Assembly: GCA_965246915.1 (NCBI GenBank)
Contig: CBDFGB010000017.1
Coordinates: 29,209 to 93,208 of the forward strand
Direction of reading: 5' to 3'
Source of the DNA: CAVRQM01 sp965246915
GTDB lineage: Bacteria > Pseudomonadota > Alphaproteobacteria > Acetobacterales > Acetobacteraceae
Length of the DNA: 64,000 nucleotides
The first letter of the stretch is position 1. Every line of letters begins with the position of its first letter. Positions 25,687 to 33,930 of this stretch are shown piece by piece. A program made the position numbers and the translations under genes. The notes under the pieces were generated by a model. The model did no database searches. It saw only the letters and a program-made list of their open reading frames with translations, and had not been told where the DNA came from.

Positions 25687-27228
25687 TTACTCGCCCCACT
25701 CGCGGGCTTCGGACCGGTCCGCCGATGGTCTGAGCCTCACACCGAACACTCTGTTGCCGGATCGCGTATGTTCGATGCCGTATCCCCGCGCTTGCACGAC
25801 CTGCGTGAACCGCTTCTGTGACATTGGCCGCTCGCCGGCCCGTTCCGACCACGCTTTGAAGGATTGATAGAGCACCGTGCTGCCGTCGGCATACTCGTTC
25901 CCTGTGTCGCAGCACTCGTCCATCCACGCCTTCATGCCGTCCTCGGTCTCGAAATACTCGGCGGTCGCAGCGGTCACGGCCGGCGGGGCGGCTAGGCCGT
26001 CTCGCTGCCACGCGAGGCAGCCCTCGATCGCCCATTGCAGGATACCGGGCCATTCCACTTTCAGCTTGCCCGGGAGATCGCCGTCGCGTTCGGCCGCCGG
26101 GATCTGGACGGCGAACGGGATCAGGTTGAAGCGGCGGCGGATGGCCTCATCAACGTTGCGGAGCGCGGGTTTGTGGTTGCCGGCGATGAACAGTTTGAAC
26201 GCGGGTTGGAACGTGAAGAAGTCCTGTCTCATGAACCGTGCCGTGATCGGGTCGCCGCCTGTCAGGGCTTTGATCTTCGCTTCCGCCCAAGCGCGGCCTT
26301 CCTCCGTCTCTTGCGCGGTGACGAGCCGCGCGCCGCGTAGCATCGCGAGCTCGGTAGGGTGGCGGTCCGATCCGCTTGCCTGGAAGGTCTCCATGGTGGC
26401 GACGGTCGCGTAATCGTTGAGGACGGCCGCGACGGTGTTGAGGAACGTGCCCTTGCCGTTCGCGCCCGTCCCGTAAGCGAAGAACAGGGCGTGCTCGCGC
26501 GTGCTGCCTGTCAGGCTGTAGCCGATGACCCGCTGTAGGTAGTTGCGCAATTCGGCATCGCGGCCGGTGATCCGCTCGAGGAATGCGAGCCAGAGCGGGC
26601 ACGGGCCGCCGGGCGAGACTGCGGTGATCTTCGTAATGAGATCGGCCGCGCGGTGTTGCCGGAGCCGGCCGGTTCGAAGGTCGACGACGCCACCGGGCGT
26701 GTTCAGCAGCCACGGGTCGGCATCCCATACGTCCGTCGTGGTGGCGTGCCGTCTGTCCGCCTTGGCGAGCCGTTCGATGGCCGCCACGGTCTTGGCGCTG
26801 GCGATCGAGGGCGAGACCGTCGGGTCATTGCATTCCGCGCTTGCCTGTCGGCAGATCGCGCGGGCGAGGTCGAACGCTCGCAGCGTGTCATCGAAGCGCC
26901 AGGTCGCGCCGTCCCAGATCAGCCAACGGCCCCACGTCGCGACGTGCCGGAGCCTTTCGGCATGTTCAGCGGAGAATCGCAACGCCAGGTTTTCGTCGGC
27001 GAACTCGGGGGGGCTGGCCTCCGGATGCGCGTCGCGTTCGCCGATGGCGCGGAGGCGCTGCACTTCGGCGTCGAGCGTCGATTGGCGGATGCCCAGCTTT
27101 CGGGCCGCCGGTTCGCGTTCGCGGTCATAGGCGATCGGGTCCAGGCATGAGAGCCGGGTCAGCTCGGTCACGTCGGTCGGCCGGTTCGCGTCGAAATCCG
27201 TATCGCGCGGGAATGGTCCGTCCATCAT
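25687..27228 (-). CDS. Phage/plasmid D5/P4-type replicative helicase
   Basis: 513 residues. The N-terminal half carries a D5-N-like region (WLLNTPGGVVDLRTGRLRQH). The SF3 helicase has Walker A FFAYGTGANGKGTFLNTVA near residue 265, Walker B region LVTAQETEEGRAW near 314, and sensor FKLFIAGNHKPALRNVDEA near 353, followed by RRRFNLIPF. A C-terminal winged-helix region, MSQKRFTQVVQARGYGIEHT, is visible. The ATG overlaps the primase stop by 1 nt. Together with the primase it supplies self-replication of the element. Confidence 0.9.
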   Translation of the reverse strand: MMDGPFPRDTDFDANRPTDVTELTRLSCLDPIAYDREREPAARKLGIRQSTLDAEVQRLRAIGERDAHPEASPPEFADENLALRFSAEHAERLRHVATWGRWLIWDGATWRFDDTLRAFDLARAICRQASAECNDPTVSPSIASAKTVAAIERLAKADRRHATTTDVWDADPWLLNTPGGVVDLRTGRLRQHRAADLITKITAVSPGGPCPLWLAFLERITGRDAELRNYLQRVIGYSLTGSTREHALFFAYGTGANGKGTFLNTVAAVLNDYATVATMETFQASGSDRHPTELAMLRGARLVTAQETEEGRAWAEAKIKALTGGDPITARFMRQDFFTFQPAFKLFIAGNHKPALRNVDEAIRRRFNLIPFAVQIPAAERDGDLPGKLKVEWPGILQWAIEGCLAWQRDGLAAPPAVTAATAEYFETEDGMKAWMDECCDTGNEYADGSTVLYQSFKAWSERAGERPMSQKRFTQVVQARGYGIEHTRSGNRVFGVRLRPSADRSEAREWGE

Positions 27229-28226
27229 CAACCCCCCCCGCCCGAGGGAACGTGGCCAGCGGCCGGATTCTCCATGGCCCACGCGAGCACGGCGGATGCC
27301 TCGTCGCGGGTCTTGCCTGCCTGCGTGATGGCGTCACCCAGGCATCGATCCACTTCGGTGCGCGACAGCAACCCGGCGGCGACCAGCCGCGCAAGGCCGC
27401 GTGCCTGCGTCACGAGCGTTGCGTGCCTGCTGTTGACCGGCGCGTGCGCCACACGGGCTGAGGCGGCCGTCAGGGCCGCATAGCCATACTTCTGTGCCCC
27501 GGCCTCTGTCGGCCTCATGACCGGCACCACTGGGCGTGGTGGTGGCGGGGCGAGGGCGGCGGGCGACGGAATCGGGACTAACGGACGGCCGGGGATGTCG
27601 GCGATCCGGCTCGGCAGATGGTCTACGCCGCCTTCGAAAACCGGGGCGGCCGTGTAGATGAGTTGGGCCGGGCGGAACACGCTGGGATCGGCGCAACTGC
27701 CGCGTAACCACCGCTGCAGCTCGGGCCCGGTCGCGGGCCGGCTGAGCCAATACCAAAGGCGCATCCGCACGCCCGGCTTGATGCCGTGGCCGGCGCTGGC
27801 TTGAGCAATGCAGCGCACGTCATGGAAGGCCGCTGGAAGCCGCCTGATGGCCTCGGCGGCGCATCCAGGCAGATCGTCCGCCCTCAGACCGTCGGGCCGG
27901 TCCACGCCCTCAGCGTCCACGGCAAGCCAATGGTGCGCGGCCTCTTGCAGCGTCGGGCTGTCGCCTTCCTGCCGATCGGGATGCACCAAGCGGCGGACGC
28001 CACGAACGCGGCCTGGATCGACGATGTTGCCGCGCACGACGGCGCAGTCGGGACGCGGCAACAGCCGGGTCAGCAACGCCCCGACGGAGCCGAGGTCGGC
28101 AACCGGTGCAGCGATCAGGTCAACCGTCCGGGCCAGGTCGTAATCCTCGATTGTCCCGTCAGTCCGGATGACCTTGGCGAGGCGGCGGGCGCGCGCCCGA
28201 ATAATGGTGATGCTGTCGGCGCTCAA
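27228..28226 (-). CDS. Primase-type protein (likely AEP primase domain)
   Basis: 332 residues from TTG 28226, which overlaps the upstream stop (TTGA). The segment AAHHWLAVDAEGVDRP looks like the metal-binding acidic motif. RCIAQASAGHGIKPGVRMRL, then YWLSRPATGPELQRWLRGSC and ADPSVFRPAQLIYTAAPVFE recall phage primases that stand ahead of D5 helicases. The C-terminal 80 residues are Pro/Ala-rich and helical. It ends at an eight-G run (27231-27238 region) directly before the helicase start, where slippage could fuse the two. No zinc finger is seen. Confidence 0.65.
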   Translation of the reverse strand: MSADSITIIRARARRLAKVIRTDGTIEDYDLARTVDLIAAPVADLGSVGALLTRLLPRPDCAVVRGNIVDPGRVRGVRRLVHPDRQEGDSPTLQEAAHHWLAVDAEGVDRPDGLRADDLPGCAAEAIRRLPAAFHDVRCIAQASAGHGIKPGVRMRLWYWLSRPATGPELQRWLRGSCADPSVFRPAQLIYTAAPVFEGGVDHLPSRIADIPGRPLVPIPSPAALAPPPPRPVVPVMRPTEAGAQKYGYAALTAASARVAHAPVNSRHATLVTQARGLARLVAAGLLSRTEVDRCLGDAITQAGKTRDEASAVLAWAMENPAAGHVPSGGGG

Positions 28227-28753
28227 TGCACAGCACTCCGGCGCGGCGTCTCGGGATGCACGCACCCGGCCGGGGGACGAATGACCACGGTGCTTGGGCA
28301 GTCGAGGAAGGCTGCCCATTCAGCGATGTGCGCCGAGTCGGTTTCGATGATCGCCACCCGCCGAACCATCGCAGCGGCATCGACCGCCATCCGGTAGTGA
28401 TCGGGGTGCGGGCCGGTCCCGTGGACGATGACGAATTGCGGCCGCCAGTAGCGGAGGCGATTTGCACATGCCCAGCCGGTTGGCCCGCGCGCTTCGCTGT
28501 GCGGCCAGGGATCATCCGCGACCAAGAGGACAGCCGGCCGTGTCCACCGTTCGGTCTGTCGGGTTGGGAAAGCCGAGTCCGCGGCATGGATGCAGCCAAG
28601 GGCGAGGTCGCCCCGTGCGGCGGCTTGCAGCAACGGGAGCATGTAATTCGCCTGCATGCGGATCGCCCGATCGCAGACAACACTGATGGTCGCGCGAGAC
28701 GTGGCCGTTATGCAGTCGTCCTCGATTCGGTAGCCGGGAGGAGCCGCCTTCAT
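28223..28753 (-). CDS. Hypothetical phage-element protein, 176 residues
   Basis: Begins MKAAPPGYRIEDDCITATSR with ATGA overlap to the previous gene, and overlaps the primase gene start. A Rossmann-like pattern may be present (PAVLLVADDPWPHSEARGPT; FVIVHGTGPHPDHYRMAVDA; VRRVAIIETDSAHIAEWAAF). It might bind a nucleotide or be a small nuclease-like regulator, but no catalytic motif is certain. Confidence 0.6.
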   Translation of the reverse strand: MKAAPPGYRIEDDCITATSRATISVVCDRAIRMQANYMLPLLQAAARGDLALGCIHAADSAFPTRQTERWTRPAVLLVADDPWPHSEARGPTGWACANRLRYWRPQFVIVHGTGPHPDHYRMAVDAAAMVRRVAIIETDSAHIAEWAAFLDCPSTVVIRPPAGCVHPETPRRSAVH

Positions 28754-28974
28754 GACGCCACCCGATGCAGGGGGCGGGGCGGGAAGCGGTCGTCACCGGC
28801 GGCCCGAATCATCGCTGGCGTCATCGTCTGGTATCGCGTCAAGCGATCCATGATGCACGGCAGGCCGCCGATTGCGTCGGCAATCTCGATCAGCAATTCA
28901 GCGGTCGCGCGTGGGCCAAGGCGATGAACGAAGGCAGCGCCGCGCTCAAGGCGCATGCGATCTTGGGGATGCAT
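28750..28974 (-). CDS. Small hypothetical phage-element protein, 74 residues
   Basis: ATG 28974 has AGGAG 9 nt upstream (MHPQDRMRLERGAAFVHRLG, ELLIEIADAIGGLPCIMDRL). Its helical composition and translational coupling to the next gene (ATGA) make it a real gene. It resembles short proteins placed between regulator and primase in small phage islands. Function unknown. Confidence 0.6.
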   Translation of the reverse strand: MHPQDRMRLERGAAFVHRLGPRATAELLIEIADAIGGLPCIMDRLTRYQTMTPAMIRAAGDDRFPPRPLHRVAS

Positions 28975-29104
28975 TCCGAGGCTCCTTAAAGCCCCATCGC
29001 GACTTGCAATCCGAACGCCAAATTGCTATCTGCCGTGCGCCGCCAAGCGCTCCGCATTCCGCGATTCGCCGCTCCGGGGTTGCCGCTCCGGGGCGGTTTG
29101 CGTG

Positions 29105-29326
29105 TCAGGCCGCCGCACGTAGCAGCGCGTCTGTGGCGTCGAAGTTGACGAGCGGCTTTTGGCCCAGTCGCACTAGGACGATCTCTTTCGCTGCAGCTCG
29201 CCGCCAGATTGTCCGGACTGACACGCCGTAGCGGCGAGCTGCGCCCTTCATGCTTCCGTAGCGGGCCGGGGGAGAAGGCCGTTCCTGAGTTCTCGCGCTG
29301 GCGAACTGTTCGGTGTTAGCGATCAT
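29105..29326 (-). CDS. AlpA/excisionase-like HTH protein
   Basis: 73 residues with GGAGA upstream of ATG 29326. The central GSMKGAARRYGVSVRTIWRR, AAAKEIVLVRLGQKPLVNFD is a MerR-like/HTH_17 DNA-binding fold with the wing usual in AlpA and Xis proteins. As the only clear regulator ahead of the replication genes, it probably switches on excision or the primase operon. Confidence 0.65.
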   Translation of the reverse strand: MIANTEQFASARTQERPSPPARYGSMKGAARRYGVSVRTIWRRAAAKEIVLVRLGQKPLVNFDATDALLRAAA

Positions 29327-29436
29327 TGCACTCTCCGTTTCCTGGCATGACGCTGAAAAGCGCGCTCTGTCATGAGTTCAGAGATGCGGGACCCGGCGAC
29401 CTCGGCGCAAACGATGGATTGGGAAAACTTTAGCGG

Positions 29437-30075
29437 CTACTTTTTTCCCACGAGTGCCTTCCTGACCGCCTCATCGTCTCTGTGAGAGCCTGCGAGTTCG
29501 AGCAGTTCGGAGACGGCGATGACGAGCGGACTGCTTCGTGAGTTGCGGGTGGGAGCAGAAGTGTTTGCCGCGCGAAAATCATCTTCGATCAGTTTTGCAA
29601 AAAACTTTGCAGTTTTATGCCAATTCGAGCGCGGGTCGGAATTTTTGAAAAGAGAAGTTAATTTAGATTTGGACAGCTTCTTGGCGCTTGCAACGAAAGA
29701 CCGTAGATCTAATATCCCGTTGGCAAGCTCGAGGACATCTCGGCTTAGGCTGTATCCGCGATATTGCGCTTCCTGCAATACTTCGCTGCTGCCTGCAATC
29801 AAAACCGGCCCGACTTCAACTATCACCGCAAGAGCATCTAGAAACTGAGCATATGCTGGATCAATCGAAACTTTGGTGGCACCCGAAAGGACCAACCTTC
29901 CTTCCGAACGCGACCTGTTAATGAAATGAACCAGGATCCGCTCGGCTCGTTTGAAAGACACCGATTCACCGAAGCGGCGGGTCAGGATTTTCTCGACGCT
30001 ATCGTTTCCGTCGATGACGGAGGAGGCAATCGCCTCCTCCTCCTTCGTCATGGCAGGCGGCTCTCTTTGCGCCAT
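29437..30075 (-). CDS. Hypothetical protein, 212 residues
   Basis: Mostly helical, with lower GC than the surrounding genes. Recognisable stretches are SVIDGNDSVEKILTRRFGES, YRGYSLSRDVLELANGILDL and SKSKLTSLFKNSDPRSNWHK. No enzymatic motif or membrane segment. It lies between the AlpA-like regulator and small early genes, so it may be a cargo or regulatory gene. Family not recognised. Confidence 0.55.
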   Translation of the reverse strand: MAQREPPAMTKEEEAIASSVIDGNDSVEKILTRRFGESVSFKRAERILVHFINRSRSEGRLVLSGATKVSIDPAYAQFLDALAVIVEVGPVLIAGSSEVLQEAQYRGYSLSRDVLELANGILDLRSFVASAKKLSKSKLTSLFKNSDPRSNWHKTAKFFAKLIEDDFRAANTSAPTRNSRSSPLVIAVSELLELAGSHRDDEAVRKALVGKK

Positions 30076-30090
30076 CCGAGCCCATCCCTC

Positions 30091-30456
30091 TTAAGACTCT
30101 ACGTCCCCGCCAAGGTGCAAAAGAACTTCAAATAAAGCTGCGTCGATTACCAAGTGCTCGGCATCTGCCACTTCTTCGAACCGCTGCTTACTTGACGTGC
30201 GAACAATATCGCGCAGCACGCACCGCGCCACAATTACTTTCGCCGTCACACCGTCTGACGTTTTTGCTCGCGGTGACTTCAACACGTCGTCGAGTGCGGC
30301 AAACCACTCGTCGCAACACTCGTCTATGGCTTCTTGGGTGCAAGAGGTCGCGTTCAACTCGTCCTGCCTCGCAGCCGCGCGCGAGAACCGAGCGAAAGCA
30401 GCCAGGGCGTCACGGTCCGTGTATCCCGACCCGATTCGGGTGCGGGGCGCTCTCAT
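30091..30456 (-). CDS. Hypothetical protein, about 121 residues
   Basis: I choose ATG 30456 because it overlaps the preceding stop (ATGA); GTG 30462 is alternative. The sequence is alpha-helical and acidic (DALAAFARFSRAAARQDELN, AIDECCDEWFAALDDVLKSP, HLVIDAALFEVLLHLGGDVE). No known domain. Part of a chain of coupled small genes downstream of the integrase. Confidence 0.55.
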   Translation of the reverse strand: MRAPRTRIGSGYTDRDALAAFARFSRAAARQDELNATSCTQEAIDECCDEWFAALDDVLKSPRAKTSDGVTAKVIVARCVLRDIVRTSSKQRFEEVADAEHLVIDAALFEVLLHLGGDVES

Positions 30457-30854
30457 ATCCACGCCTCCGGCTTGCCGTTCCCGCCTTGGAATGCCATCAC
30501 GTCTCGCGCCAAAGCGACTGCTAAGTCCTCATGTTTGCCACCGTCTGTGCAGAGACCGAAGACGACCCGCTCAAGAACCCCGGCCTTCGCCTTCAAACCC
30601 TCCAAGGTGCGAGCCGGCAGTTCCAGAACAGCCGCAACCGCAATCCACCATTCCGCATTCGCCGTCTCGCCATCCGCCTCGTCGATAAGCCCATCGTCCC
30701 AGGCCCGCACCTCGGCGTTGCGCTCCATGAACGTCGCGCACGCCGCGATCAGCGCGGCGTCAAGCGATGCCGCCTCAGCGGTCGCTGCAACCCCGCCGGC
30801 TAGTGCGGCGAACGCAGCCCCGACCATCGCCTTGCGGCGGGAGAACGCGGCCAT
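30453..30854 (-). CDS. Hypothetical protein with Tat-like signal, 133 residues
   Basis: The N-terminus MAAFSRRKAMVGAAFAALAG, then GVAATAEAASLD, looks like a twin-arginine or Sec signal peptide. The rest is helical (ATFMERNAEVRAWDDGLIDE; AEWWIAVAAVLELPARTLEG; LARDVMAFQGGNGK). Similar exported small proteins occur in alphaproteobacterial prophages, from memory. It overlaps both neighbours by 1-4 nt. Confidence 0.55.
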   Translation of the reverse strand: MAAFSRRKAMVGAAFAALAGGVAATAEAASLDAALIAACATFMERNAEVRAWDDGLIDEADGETANAEWWIAVAAVLELPARTLEGLKAKAGVLERVVFGLCTDGGKHEDLAVALARDVMAFQGGNGKPEAWI

Positions 30855-31120
30855 CAGCGCGCCCCCTCAGCCGCAGGGTAATCCACGATCTTCATCCCCT
30901 CGGCCAACTCGGAGGCGGCCTGGGACATTGCGTAGGCGATGCAGTCAAGCGCTTCCGCCCAAATGGCTTGCTCTTCCGTGCGCATCGTCTCGGCCATCGT
31001 GAGCAGCGCGCAACTTGCCTGCTCCATGCGTCGCCCGGCGTCTCCCGCATACGCCAGGACTGCGTTCAGTGGGTAACCGATAGCCGGCGGTGGGCTATCC
31101 TTCGCCTTAGCCTCGTTCAT
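30854..31120 (-). CDS. Small hypothetical protein, 88 residues
   Basis: ATG 31120 is preferred (GGAG 6 nt upstream) over ATG 31132. Helical and Ala/Met-rich (YAGDAGRRMEQASCALLTMA, IWAEALDCIAYAMSQAASEL). First gene after the integrase on the minus strand; its TGA overlaps the next ATG. Function unknown. Confidence 0.5.
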   Translation of the reverse strand: MNEAKAKDSPPPAIGYPLNAVLAYAGDAGRRMEQASCALLTMAETMRTEEQAIWAEALDCIAYAMSQAASELAEGMKIVDYPAAEGAR

Positions 31121-31234
31121 GGTCGTCTCCATGTCCGGGGTTAGGGCGCGGCTCGGGCTGCCACCCGTCCGCGCCCGCCCTTTGCCCGGTGCCGCCGGGC
31201 GCGGAAGGGTTACGGCGGAGCCGCAACCAATCTC

Positions 31235-32467
31235 TCAGCCAGCCCTACGGATCGGCACCACAGTCGCGGCAGACACGTCGTTGCCCTCGCAGAATGCGGC
31301 CCAATCGGCCATCAGCCGCCGGCGCTTGTCGAACAGGTCGCCGCGCCGATAGGCCGCCTCGACCTTGCTGCCGATCGCATGCGCCAACGCCTTCTCGACC
31401 ACGTGCGGCTCGTAAGCAGTCCGCTCACTTGCCCAGTCGCGGAAGGTCGACCGAAATCCGTGCGCAGTCAGATCGGCCCGCTCCATGCGCCGCAGCACAG
31501 ATGTCAGGCTCATGTCGGAGAGCGGCTTCGTGCCGGCCGCGCCTGGAAACACGAGAGATGCAGGGTCCGGAGAGCCGTTGCGCATGCCGCGTAGCAGCGT
31601 CAGCGCCGCGTCTGAGAGCGGAACCCTATGTTCCTTGCCCGCCTTCATGCGGCCGCTGGGAATGCTCCACACCGCCGCCTGAAGGTCGATCTCTCCCCAC
31701 GTCGCGCCGCGCACTTCGCCAGACCGCGCGGCCGTCAAGACCGCAAATTCAAGGGCCCTGGCAGCCACGCCCTCGCGGCCACGTAGCGCGGCGACGAAGG
31801 CAGCCGTCTCTGCCCACGGCAATGCGGCATGGTGCTCGACCGCGCGAACCTTGGCACGGGCGGGGAGTAGGTTTTGGAGATGGCCCCGCCAGCGGGCCGG
31901 GTTTTCGCCCCGCCGCCATTCGCGCGTGCCCGCGTAGTCGAGAACGGTCTCAATGCGGCCTCGGAGACGGGCGGCTGTCTCCGGCTTCTCGTGCCACAGT
32001 CGATCGAGCGCCGCCATCACGTCGCCGGTGCCGATCGCGGCAACCGGTTTGTCGCCGAAGTGCGGATAGGCGTAGGCCGTGAGGGTGGAACCCCACTGCG
32101 CGCGGTGCTTCTCATTCCGCCACGTCGGCGAATGAGCCTTGATGTAGAGCTCAGCCACCGCCCGAAAGGATATGCCGGCAACCGCTTCCTGGCGCTTCGC
32201 GGCCCGGCCGGCTTCACGCGCGGCCAGCGGGTCAATTCCATTGGCGAGATGGCGGCGCGCCGCGAGAGCCGCGTCACGCGCCTCGGCCAGACCGATGACG
32301 GGATACTCGCCCAACCCCATTGCCCGAGCCCGGCCGTCGCGCGTGTATCTGAACAGCCAAGACCGGGCATCTGAGTTGCGCACCTGCAACCATAGGCCGT
32401 CGCCGTCGCCGTATCGCCCCGGCTTCGTCAAGGTCTTGATCCGCGCCACACTCAGCTTGCCGGCCAT
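31235..32467 (-). CDS. int: Tyrosine-type site-specific integrase
   Basis: 410 residues from ATG 32467. The N-terminal arm-binding domain (LSVARIKTLTKPGRYGDGDG, LWLQVRNSDARSWLFRYTRD, GLGEYPVIGLAEAR) is of the P4/DUF4102 type. The SAM-like core-binding domain is AELYIKAHSPTWRNEKHRAQ. The catalytic domain has TAARSGEVRGATW (Arg), HGFRSTFRDWASE (His/Arg) and HAIGSKVEAAYRRGD (nucleophile Tyr). It sits with its 5' end 158 nt from tRNA-Ser, whose 3' end is the att site. Such integrases typically use tRNA 3' ends. Confidence 0.93.
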   Translation of the reverse strand: MAGKLSVARIKTLTKPGRYGDGDGLWLQVRNSDARSWLFRYTRDGRARAMGLGEYPVIGLAEARDAALAARRHLANGIDPLAAREAGRAAKRQEAVAGISFRAVAELYIKAHSPTWRNEKHRAQWGSTLTAYAYPHFGDKPVAAIGTGDVMAALDRLWHEKPETAARLRGRIETVLDYAGTREWRRGENPARWRGHLQNLLPARAKVRAVEHHAALPWAETAAFVAALRGREGVAARALEFAVLTAARSGEVRGATWGEIDLQAAVWSIPSGRMKAGKEHRVPLSDAALTLLRGMRNGSPDPASLVFPGAAGTKPLSDMSLTSVLRRMERADLTAHGFRSTFRDWASERTAYEPHVVEKALAHAIGSKVEAAYRRGDLFDKRRRLMADWAAFCEGNDVSAATVVPIRRAG

Positions 32468-32534
32468 CAGCCAACCTCTCAGCACACGTGGTGGCCCACA
32501 CGTAGAGGCTGGCTTGGGGTGGCGCAAGCTGGCG

Positions 32535-32618
32535 TTGGCTGACACAGCCAATCCCGCGATGCGTTCTAAATCAATGGGTTAACCGTATCGACCGGCATCA
32601 TGTGGCATCGGCTGACAC
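32535..32618. promoter_or_regulatory. Candidate integrase/Xis arm sites beside attR
   Basis: A 7-bp-arm palindrome TTGGCTG-ACA-CAGCCAA (32535-32551) contains GGCTGACACAGC, which recurs almost unchanged as GGCTGACACGGC about 73 bp downstream, near 32610-32621, just before the tRNA 3' end. Repeated short sites between int and the attachment core are what arm-type binding sites look like. Confidence 0.4.
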
Positions 32619-32624
32619 GGCTGC

Positions 32625-32638
32625 TGGCGGAAGGAGTG
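32625..32638. repeat. Right attachment-like repeat within the tRNA-Ser 3' end
   Basis: TGGCGGAAGGAGTG, identical to 19176-19189; see the 13.5-kb element. Confidence 0.6.
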
Positions 32639-32714
32639 GGATTCGAACCCACGGTACGCTTTCACGCACACACGCTTTCCAAGCGTGCGCCTTAAACCAC
32701 TCGGCCATCCTTCC
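32625..32714 (-). tRNA. tRNA-Ser (anticodon GGA)
   Basis: 90 nt with encoded CCA. Acceptor stem GGAAGGA/TCCTTCC, D-arm GCCGAGTGGTTTAAGGC, anticodon loop TTGGAAA (GGA, reading UCC), a long variable arm, and T-arm GTGGGTTCGAATCCCAC. Its 3' end is the integration target of the neighbouring element, which leaves the tRNA intact. Confidence 0.97.
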
Positions 32715-32764
32715 TCGCGGGCCATGGTTTAGAACCGCACCGCAAACCCGATCAACCCCCGACC

Positions 32765-33896
32765 CTATTGCGCCGAGGCGCTGGCCTCCGAGCGTGTGGC
32801 CCCCACGCGCTGCGCCAGCGCCGCGGCCATGAAATCGTCCAGCGAGCCGTCCAGCACCGCGGACGGATTGCCCTTTTCCACGCCGGTCCGCAGGTCCTTG
32901 ACCATCTGATACGGTGCCAGGACATAGCTGCGGATCTGGTGGCCCCAGCCGATATCGGTCTTGGCCGCCTCGGTCGCCGCCGACGCCGTCTCCCGCCGCT
33001 GCAGTTCGGCCTCGTACATGCGCGCCTTCAGCATGCCCATCGCCGTGGCCCGGTTGCGGTGCTGGCTGCGGTCGGTCTGGCAGGCCACCACGATCCCGGT
33101 CGGGATATGAGTGATACGGATCGCGCTCTCGGTCTTGTTGACGTGCTGTCCGCCGGCGCCGGACGAGCGATAGGTGTCGACCTTCAGGTCAGACGGATCG
33201 ATCTCGATCTCGATGCTGTCGTCGACCACGGGGTAGACCCAGACGCTCGCGAAACTCGTCTGCCGCCGGGCGGCGGCATCGAACGGGCTGATGCGCACCA
33301 ACCGGTGCACCCCTGCCTCGGTCTTCAGCCAGCCATAGGCCGAGGCGCCGGACACCAGCAGCGTCACCGACTTGAGGCCGGCCTGCTCGCCCTCGCTCTC
33401 TTCCATGAGCTGCACCTTGTAGCCACGCTGTTCGGCCCAGCGCGTGTACATGCGCATCAGCATTTCAGCCCAGTCCTGGGCCTCCGTGCCGCCGGCACCG
33501 GCATTGATCTCGATGTAGCTGTCGTTGGCATCGGCCTCGCCAGACAGCAGGCTCTCGATCTCGCGCTGCTTCGCCTGGGCGGCCAGCGCCCGCAGGCCGG
33601 CCATGCCCTCGGCGACCATGCCGGCATCGCCATCCGCCTCGGCCATGGCGATCAGTTCGACCGTGTCCCCGACCTCACGCTCCAGCATGCGGACCGCGTC
33701 GACACCCGCGGCGATGCGATTGCGCTCGCGCATCAGCGCCTGGGCGGCGGCACTGTCGGTCCACAGCGCCGGGTCCTCGGCGCGGTTGTTCAGCTCGTCG
33801 AGGCGGGCGATCGCGACATCCCAGTCAAAGATGCCTCCTCAGCAGCGCGACCGACTGCCTGATCTGTTCGTGCAGGGAATCCGATTCGTTCGACAT
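32765..33896 (-). CDS. prfB: Peptide chain release factor 2 (with programmed +1 frameshift)
   Basis: Terminates translation at UGA and UAA. The first 23 codons (MSNESDSLHEQIRQSVALLR, RHL) end at an in-frame TGA. The +1 frame then continues DWDVAIARLDELNNRAED and the rest of RF2. Domains: coiled-coil domain 1, the stop-codon recognition region around SGASAYGWLKTEAGVHRLVR, and the peptidyl-hydrolase motif SSGAGGQHVNKTESAIR (GGQ). The helical C-terminus ends EASASAQ. It lies 34 nt from mrcA on the same strand. Confidence 0.95.
33824..33839 (-). promoter_or_regulatory. prfB autoregulatory frameshift site
   Basis: On the gene strand AGGAGG (33839-33834) stands 3 nt before CTT TGA C (33830-33824), the textbook RF2 shift signal: a Shine-Dalgarno-like stimulator, slippery CUU and poor-context UGA. 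Low RF2 favours the shift and hence RF2 synthesis. Confidence 0.93.
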
Positions 33897-33930
33897 GATC
33901 GGTCACAATTGGGTCATGGTGAGGCGCGGC

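Larger units (their letters stand above)
19176..32638. mobile_element. 13.5-kb integrated element at tRNA-Ser (satellite-like or decayed prophage)
   Basis: Bounded by the 14-bp repeats and ending next to the integrase at the tRNA. Gene order on the minus strand: integrase, four small genes, an AlpA-like HTH protein, two small hypothetical genes, primase, helicase, a long inverted repeat, small and large terminase, two phage-type genes, then mixed cargo and remnants. No portal, capsid, head-tail or lysis genes are seen. That fits a phage satellite using a helper's particles, or a prophage that lost its structural genes. Confidence 0.6.
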
